Assembly (NCBI GenBank): GCA_035574315.1
Contig: DATLYW010000031.1
Span: 1-64,000, forward strand
DNA: 64,000 bases
From: Candidatus Zixiibacteriota bacterium
GTDB taxonomy: Bacteria > Desulfobacterota > Binatia > UBA9968
Direction: 5' to 3'
Shown here: positions 59,704-64,000 of the stretch, one piece after another
How positions within the stretch are numbered: the first letter of the stretch is position 1
Layout of the letters: each line of letters starts with the position of its first letter
Made by a program: the position numbers and the translations under genes
The notes under the pieces: generated by a model
What the model was told of the DNA's origin: nothing
Databases searched by the model: none
Seen by the model: the letters and a program-made list of their open reading frames with translations, nothing else

Positions 59704-60561
59704 GTGTTTACGATCCTGGGGTTTGGAATCGTCCTCAGCGCCGTGATCGGCGGCTTCGTCCTGGAAGGCGGGCCGATCGCGGTGCTCAACCAGACGATCG
59801 AGTTCCTGATCATCGGTGGGGCGGCGGTCGGCAGCGTCGTGGCCGGCACGCCGACCAAGACGTTGCGAGCGCTCGCTGGCAACGTCAAAGCCGCCGTTAC
59901 AGGCAGCGGCCATTCCCGGGCCGATTACGTGGAGCTTTTCGCGATGCTCTACGAGGTCTTCTCGGTGATGCGCAAGAGCGGCGGAATAGCGCTCGAAAAG
60001 GACGTGGATGCTCCCGACGCCAGCGAGATCTTCAAGAAATACCCGCGGTTCATGAAAAATCACGCTGCCCGCAACATGCTTTTCGACACGTTGAGGCTGG
60101 TCATCAGCGGCTCGACCAACCCCGAAGAGCTTTCGCACCTGATGGACGAAGAGATCTACACGCACGAGGAGGAGGGACGCATGCCCGCGAGCGTGCTCAC
60201 CAAAACGGGAGATTCGCTCCCCGGGCTAGGGATCGTCGCGGCGGTCCTCGGCGTGATCATCGCGATGGGATCGATGGACCAGGGGCCGGAGGTGATCGGC
60301 CACAAGATCGCCGCGGCGCTGGTCGGAACCTTTCTCGGCATCCTGCTCTGCTACGGGATCGTCCAGCCGCTGGTGCAAAAGATGGAGCTCCTGCTCGTGG
60401 ATAGGACCCGGTACCTGGAGTGTATCAAGACCGGTGTTTTGGCCTACCTCAACGGCGCTGCGCCGATCATCGCAGTCGAGCACGCGCGCCGCGCGGTCTT
60501 CAGCAGCGAACGCCCCTCCGCCCTCGAGCTCGAAGAGATCTGCCGGGGCAGGAAGGAGTAG
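59704..60561 (+). CDS. motA: flagellar stator protein MotA, second set
   Basis: 285 aa from a GTG at 59704, the length of gamma/delta-proteobacterial MotA. FTILGFGIVLSAVIGGFVLEGG and FLIIGGAAVGSVVAG are the first helices; LTKTGDSLPGLGIVAAVLGVIIAMG and IAAALVGTFLGILLCYGIVQPL (both split) the last two, with the Pro of TM3 present. It forms the proton-channel stator with MotB, which starts 2 bp later. Confidence 0.94.
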   Translation: MFTILGFGIVLSAVIGGFVLEGGPIAVLNQTIEFLIIGGAAVGSVVAGTPTKTLRALAGNVKAAVTGSGHSRADYVELFAMLYEVFSVMRKSGGIALEKDVDAPDASEIFKKYPRFMKNHAARNMLFDTLRLVISGSTNPEELSHLMDEEIYTHEEEGRMPASVLTKTGDSLPGLGIVAAVLGVIIAMGSMDQGPEVIGHKIAAALVGTFLGILLCYGIVQPLVQKMELLLVDRTRYLECIKTGVLAYLNGAAPIIAVEHARRAVFSSERPSALELEEICRGRKE

Positions 60562-60563
60562 CG

Positions 60564-61349
60564 ATGACCTCGCGAAGCGGCAAGAAGCAGCCGGAGCACG
60601 GCGCGCCCGAGCGGACGAAGGTCATCGTCAAGAAAACCGGCGGGCGGCATCGCGGCCATCACGGCGGGGCTTGGAAGGTCGCCTACGCAGATTTCGTGAC
60701 GGCGATGATGGCTCTGTTCATCGTCCTGTGGGTGCTCGGAGCGAGCGACAAGCGGTTCAAGGCCGGCATCGCCCACTATTTCCGGGAACCCGGAGTCTTC
60801 AGCGGATCGAGCGGCCTCGTTCCCGACGGCGGCCAGGACCGGATCGGCGCCGGCATCATCCAATCGCCCTCCCTGGAGGTGCTGCGCGCGCAGCTCCGCG
60901 AGGAGATCCGCAAGCTCAAGGAGCTGGCCGGGTTCGAGGATCAGATCTCGATCGCGATCACGGAGGAAGGTCTTCTGATCGACATCATCGACAAGGAAAA
61001 ACGGTCTTTCTTTCAGATCAGCAGCGCCACGGTGGGGCCCACGATGCGCAAGGTCCTCGAGGTCATCGCGCGCCAGATCCGTGAGATTCCCAACAAGATC
61101 GTCATCAGCGGCCACACCGATGCCCGCCCGTACCACGACGATTCGTACTACTCCAACTGGGAGCTGTCGTCCGCGCGGGCGCTGAACACGCGCCGGGCTC
61201 TGGAGGAGCTGGGCGTCCAGAGCGATCGCATCCAGCGGGTCGTCGGCCACGCCGACCGCCTCCTGCGCGTGCCGGACGACCCGCTCAGCTCGGAAAACCG
61301 CCGGATCAGCATTCTCGTCCTCAAGATGGCGAAGAACGGAACGCGTTGA
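60564..61349 (+). CDS. motB: flagellar stator protein MotB, second set
   Basis: 261 aa (GGAAGGAG before the ATG). The cytosolic N-terminus is basic and His-rich (TGGRHRGHHGGAWKVA). The membrane helix AYADFVTAMMALFIVLWVLG carries the proton-binding Asp. The OmpA-like domain has VISGHTDARPYHD, NWELSSARALNTRRAL and VVGHADRLLR...ENRRISI. It is a classical MotB, unlike the divergent one at 21193. Confidence 0.94.
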   Translation: MTSRSGKKQPEHGAPERTKVIVKKTGGRHRGHHGGAWKVAYADFVTAMMALFIVLWVLGASDKRFKAGIAHYFREPGVFSGSSGLVPDGGQDRIGAGIIQSPSLEVLRAQLREEIRKLKELAGFEDQISIAITEEGLLIDIIDKEKRSFFQISSATVGPTMRKVLEVIARQIREIPNKIVISGHTDARPYHDDSYYSNWELSSARALNTRRALEELGVQSDRIQRVVGHADRLLRVPDDPLSSENRRISILVLKMAKNGTR

Positions 61350-61409
61350 TCAGCGCAGATCCGCAGTTGTCGCCGCAAAGTGAGGGGCAAGCTCCGGAGC
61401 AGCGAAGAC

Positions 61410-61497
61410 GCGGAAACGCGAAATTTCAAAGTCTTGGCGCTTCGAGACGCTCGGCGTCATTGTCAGCACTGGCCTGCATCCAAGAAGCCTGGTTCAT
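61410..61497. repeat. dispersed intergenic repeat, copy 1 (left of fliN)
   Basis: About 87 bp related to 63737-63825 (roughly 70% identity, one indel). Best conserved are GCGGAAACxCGAAATTTCAA at the start and CATCCAAGxAGCCTG at the end. It lies between the convergent ends of motB and fliN. No gene is seen in it. Confidence 0.6.
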
Positions 61498-61585
61498 ATC
61501 GGCTCCGAGGTACCGACCTCATCGTCTTCGTTGCGCAGGGGTTGACCCACGTGTTCCGCGTCAATCGCAATCGCGGAGTCGGGGA

Positions 61586-61894
61586 TCAGCGGAGGTTTTC
61601 GATCCGCCGCTCGGGGCTGACAACGTCGAGGATGCGGACGGCGAACTTGTCCTTTACGACCACCGCCTCTCCGTGGGCCATGAGCTTGTTGTTGACCAGG
61701 ATGTCGAGCGGCTCGCCCACCACCTGGTTCAGCTCCACTACTGAACCCTGGTTCAGCTTGAGAAGGTTCTCGATCGTCAACCGCGCCCGCCCGAGCTCGA
61801 CCGTGACTTGCAAGGGCACGTCCATGAGGAGCGACAGGTCCACCTGCTCCGCGCTTCCCCGGCCCGCGCCGTTTTCGCTGGTTTCCTCCGCCAT
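61586..61894 (-). CDS. fliN: flagellar motor switch protein FliN
   Basis: 102 aa from the ATG at 61894. The SpoA domain is typical: LLMDVPLQVTVELGRARLTI, LLKLNQGSVVELNQVVGEPLDILVNNKL (split) and GEAVVVKDKFAVRILDVV. It forms the C ring with FliM and FliG. It follows fliM by 13 bp. Confidence 0.95.
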   Translation of the reverse strand: MAEETSENGAGRGSAEQVDLSLLMDVPLQVTVELGRARLTIENLLKLNQGSVVELNQVVGEPLDILVNNKLMAHGEAVVVKDKFAVRILDVVSPERRIENLR

Positions 61895-61907
61895 GGTTCC
61901 TCCGTTC

Positions 61908-62930
61908 CTACCGATCCTTGCGGGCGGGGCCGGCTTTTCGGGTCGGCCCCGTGACCACGACGACCTTGTTGCCGTTTCTTTGCGCGCCCCTGCCCAGAAA
62001 CTTCCGCTTGCCCTCGATCCAAAGCTCGACCTGGTCGAGACCCCGGGCACCGAGTTGCAGCACGTCGCCGGGCCTCAGCCCCATGATCTCCCCGACGCTC
62101 ATCTCGATCACGTCGACCACCGCCTTCACCTCGACGTCGACGTCCATCAGCGGCTGCAGCAACCGCTGGAACAGTCCCATGCTGTCCGGATCGTCGGCGA
62201 TCGGCACCACCGACTTCAGCTGGCCCCGCAGCTCTTCGATCGCTGCCAGGGGCAGGGAAAAAAGGACCGCTCCGCTGACCGGCGACATGTTGATATTGTA
62301 GGTGGCCAGGATCATCGCGTCGCCCATGCTGGCGGCGTTCAACAGGTAGGGATTGACCTCGGATCTCAGATACCGCCCCTTGAGCGGCGCCACCGACTGC
62401 CACGATTCTTCCATTCCCCGCAACATCCGCTCGACGAACTTACCCAGAAACCGGTTCTCGATCAGCGTGAAATCACGCCCTTCGACTTTGGTGGTTTTTT
62501 GCCCGCTGCCGCCGAAAAAGAGCTCGACCATGGCGAAGGCGAGCCTCGCCTCGATGACCCAGAGGCCGACGCCGCGCAGCGGATCGAGCCGCACCGCGTG
62601 CATGCTCGCGGGAAGCGGAAAGCTCTGAATCAGGTGCTCGTACGAGACGACCTCCATACCGTCGAAGGCGACGTCGACCGATTTGCCAAGCTCGGTGACC
62701 ACGATGCTTCGCAGCCGGCGGGCGAAATCGCTGAAAATCACCTCCAGCCCGGGGAGCCGCCCCCGCGCCGATGCCTCGCTGCGCGTGAAGTCATAGGGTT
62801 TGTAGTCGGGCGAGTCGGGCGAGGCCGGGGCTCTTTTCAACCCGGATTCCGACGCCACCGTTGCCGGCTGTTGCTTGGCGACGCCGCTCAGCAGGGCGTC
62901 GATCTCTTCCTGAGAAAGGACCTGGGCCAT
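61908..62930 (-). CDS. fliM: flagellar motor switch protein FliM
   Basis: 340 aa. The CheY-P-binding N-terminus VLSQEEIDALLSGV is present, a middle CheC-like domain (ARRLRSIVVTELGKSVDVAF, DPLRGVGLWVIEARLAFAMVE) and a C-terminal SpoA domain (IMGLRPGDVLQLGA). It sets rotation direction. It is the first gene of a fliM-fliN pair. Confidence 0.95.
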   Translation of the reverse strand: MAQVLSQEEIDALLSGVAKQQPATVASESGLKRAPASPDSPDYKPYDFTRSEASARGRLPGLEVIFSDFARRLRSIVVTELGKSVDVAFDGMEVVSYEHLIQSFPLPASMHAVRLDPLRGVGLWVIEARLAFAMVELFFGGSGQKTTKVEGRDFTLIENRFLGKFVERMLRGMEESWQSVAPLKGRYLRSEVNPYLLNAASMGDAMILATYNINMSPVSGAVLFSLPLAAIEELRGQLKSVVPIADDPDSMGLFQRLLQPLMDVDVEVKAVVDVIEMSVGEIMGLRPGDVLQLGARGLDQVELWIEGKRKFLGRGAQRNGNKVVVVTGPTRKAGPARKDR

Positions 62931-63000
62931 TTCAGCCGTTCTTCAACTCGCCCCCGCGCCGTGGCTGGCGCCGATTTGTTGACGGGCTTCCGTCAAATCC

Positions 63001-63027
63001 TTATCGGCAACCGGCCGAAACAACTTG
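63001..63027 (-). promoter_or_regulatory. possible sigma-28 promoter of fliM-fliN
   Basis: On the minus strand GCCGATAA (63008-63001) is a perfect sigma-28 -10 box; 11 bp before it stands CAAGTTGT, a weak -35. It is 70 bp before the fliM start codon, in the 180-bp gap after the CBS gene. Confidence 0.45.
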
Positions 63028-63110
63028 AACCGGCCGGCTCCGCTGGGGACGAGCAAGGACGGTGCCACCGTGCGGCGCCGACGGGCCGATCGAAGAAACG
63101 GCGAAGTGGC

Positions 63111-63581
63111 TTACGGGAGGACCCGGCGCTTTTCGATCCGGAGCTGGATCTTCTCGAACGCTTTGAGGAGATCGGTGGTGGTCACGATGCCGAGGATCTT
63201 TCCGCCCTCGTCGACCACCGGGAGGCAGTTGACGCGCCGGGAAAGGATCGTTTTGAGCGCTCGGGAAATCGGCGCGTCAGGGGGAACCGTAACCGGATCG
63301 CGGGTCATGACCATGCTCACGCTCTTCCGCTCCCAGTCCGGCATGCGCCGCAGCGAGCGCAGAATGTCGCGATCGGAGATCACGCCGCATAGGCAGCCCT
63401 TGGCATCGGCTACCAGCACGTGATGGAACGAATGCTGCGCCATCACCGACACGACGTCGGTAAACCTCTGCTCGGAGCGCACCGTCAGGACCGAGCCCGT
63501 CATGATCTCCGACACCAGGACCGGTGCTTCGACCCACGTTTCCGTTTCGCTGCAGTTCAGGGCCTGTGGTTGGGCGAGCAA
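63111..63581 (-). CDS. two-CBS-domain protein
   Basis: 156 aa from a TTG at 63581, preferred because GGGAGG lies upstream at normal distance; no ATG is well placed (the one at 63647 opens a Gly/Pro-rich stretch unlike protein). Two CBS units: VSEIMTGSVLTVRSEQRFTD ... CGVISDRDILRSLRR, then VSMVMTRDPVTVPPDAPISR ... ILGIVTTTDLLKAFEK. CBS pairs bind adenosyl nucleotides and act as energy or ligand sensors. There is no attached enzyme domain. It precedes fliM on the same strand with a 180-bp gap. Confidence 0.85.
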   Translation of the reverse strand: MLAQPQALNCSETETWVEAPVLVSEIMTGSVLTVRSEQRFTDVVSVMAQHSFHHVLVADAKGCLCGVISDRDILRSLRRMPDWERKSVSMVMTRDPVTVPPDAPISRALKTILSRRVNCLPVVDEGGKILGIVTTTDLLKAFEKIQLRIEKRRVLP

Positions 63582-64000
63582 TGCTGTTTCCTCCCGGCAG
63601 AGCCGTTTCGTTGCGCCCCCCGGCCCGCCGGGGCCGCGGCCGCGCACAGGAAACTTATCGGAAAGAAGGCGGGCTTTCTTTAATCCTTAGACCCGGTTGC
63701 GCCGACCAGCGAGAGCAACCTCGAAACAGCTGAAAGGCGGAAACCCGAAATTTCAAGGTCTTGACATCTCCAGGCTCCGACCTTCGTTACCCAGCACCGA
63801 CTTTCATCCAAGCAGCCTGATTGAACCCTCGCTCAGAGTCACGACCCGTTGCCATCGCTGCAGCGGCTTGCCGTCGCGCCTCCTTCCCTCCCGCGCCAAT
63901 ACGCGACCGCGGAATCCGGGTCCAGCCCGAGCGCCGCGCAAAGTGCGACGTCTGCGGGCTCGAGACGCGTCGGAGGCGGGACGCCCTATCGTTTCAGGTT
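63582..64000. other. right edge, no gene seen
   Basis: Contains the second copy of the dispersed repeat (63737-63825) and a minus-strand run (RLEPADVALCAALGLDPD, near 63900-63970) that looks like protein but has a stop on each side and no start, so it is at most a gene remnant. Confidence 0.4.
63737..63825. repeat. dispersed intergenic repeat, copy 2
   Basis: Direct repeat of 61410-61497. The two copies bracket the fliN-fliM-CBS block in the same orientation. Confidence 0.6.

Noticed and set aside
63860..64000. Minus-strand protein-like run RLEPADVALCAALGLD at the right edge
   Set aside because: Stops on both sides within about 45 codons and no start; at most a remnant.
1..64000. CRISPR array or rRNA genes
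   Set aside because: No regularly spaced repeats and no rRNA-like conserved stretches were seen.

Overview
The window is GC-rich DNA from a diderm (outer-membrane) bacterium with a polar-type flagellum. It has both the L ring (FlgH, a lipoprotein) and the P ring (FlgI), plus FlhF and FlhG and a CsrA-FliW switch. The mixture would suit a Desulfobacterota-, Methylomirabilota- or NC10-like environmental lineage, but nothing here fixes the taxon. No rRNA, complete tRNA or CRISPR array is present.

Left part (1-8.8 kb), accessory. An IS481-type transposase fragment lies at the edge. It is followed by a minus-strand integron cassette array without an integrase in view (about 690-4095): four single-gene cassettes separated by attC-like sites. 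Three of the four cassette proteins have nuclease-type signatures (GIY-YIG, HEPN-like Rx4H, PD-(D/E)XK-like). Next come secreted proteins of unknown function, two of them behind near-identical leader regions about 90 bp long, a LysR regulator and a beta-helix protein. The 3' third of a tRNA-Thr(CGT) at 8738-8782 looks like the attachment-site scar of an integrated island.

Middle (8.8-20.4 kb), housekeeping and mixed. A gene-poor stretch with a 30-bp perfect palindrome precedes a SorAB-type sulfite dehydrogenase, a decayed cytochrome c, small unknown genes and a secreted thermonuclease. A secreted proteasome-like protein, a PAS-GAF-GAF histidine kinase with a lone receiver, a DUF3870 protein, an excisionase-like HTH protein and a methyltransferase follow. 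A 123-bp structured repeat occurs at 8418 and 13568.

Right part (20.4-63.6 kb), a flagellar regulon read almost wholly on the minus strand. From right to left it runs fliL-O-P-Q-R, flhB-A-F-G, fliA, two DUF2802-like genes, flgF-G-A-H-I, a FlgJ-M23 fusion, flgM-N-K-L, csrA, fliW, a pseudaminic-acid and glycosyltransferase block (pseB-C-GH-I and others), fliC, flaG, fliD-S-T, and a first motA-motB pair. To the right lie an HDOD-receiver protein, a second motA-motB on the plus strand, fliM-fliN and a CBS-domain protein. Good sigma-28 promoter matches precede fliC, flgM and the second motA, with a weaker one before fliM. This suits the fliA and flgM genes in the window: early genes make the export gate and basal body, FlgM leaves through it, and FliA then turns on filament, cap, glycosylation and motor genes. 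fliE-K and flgB-E are not in the window.
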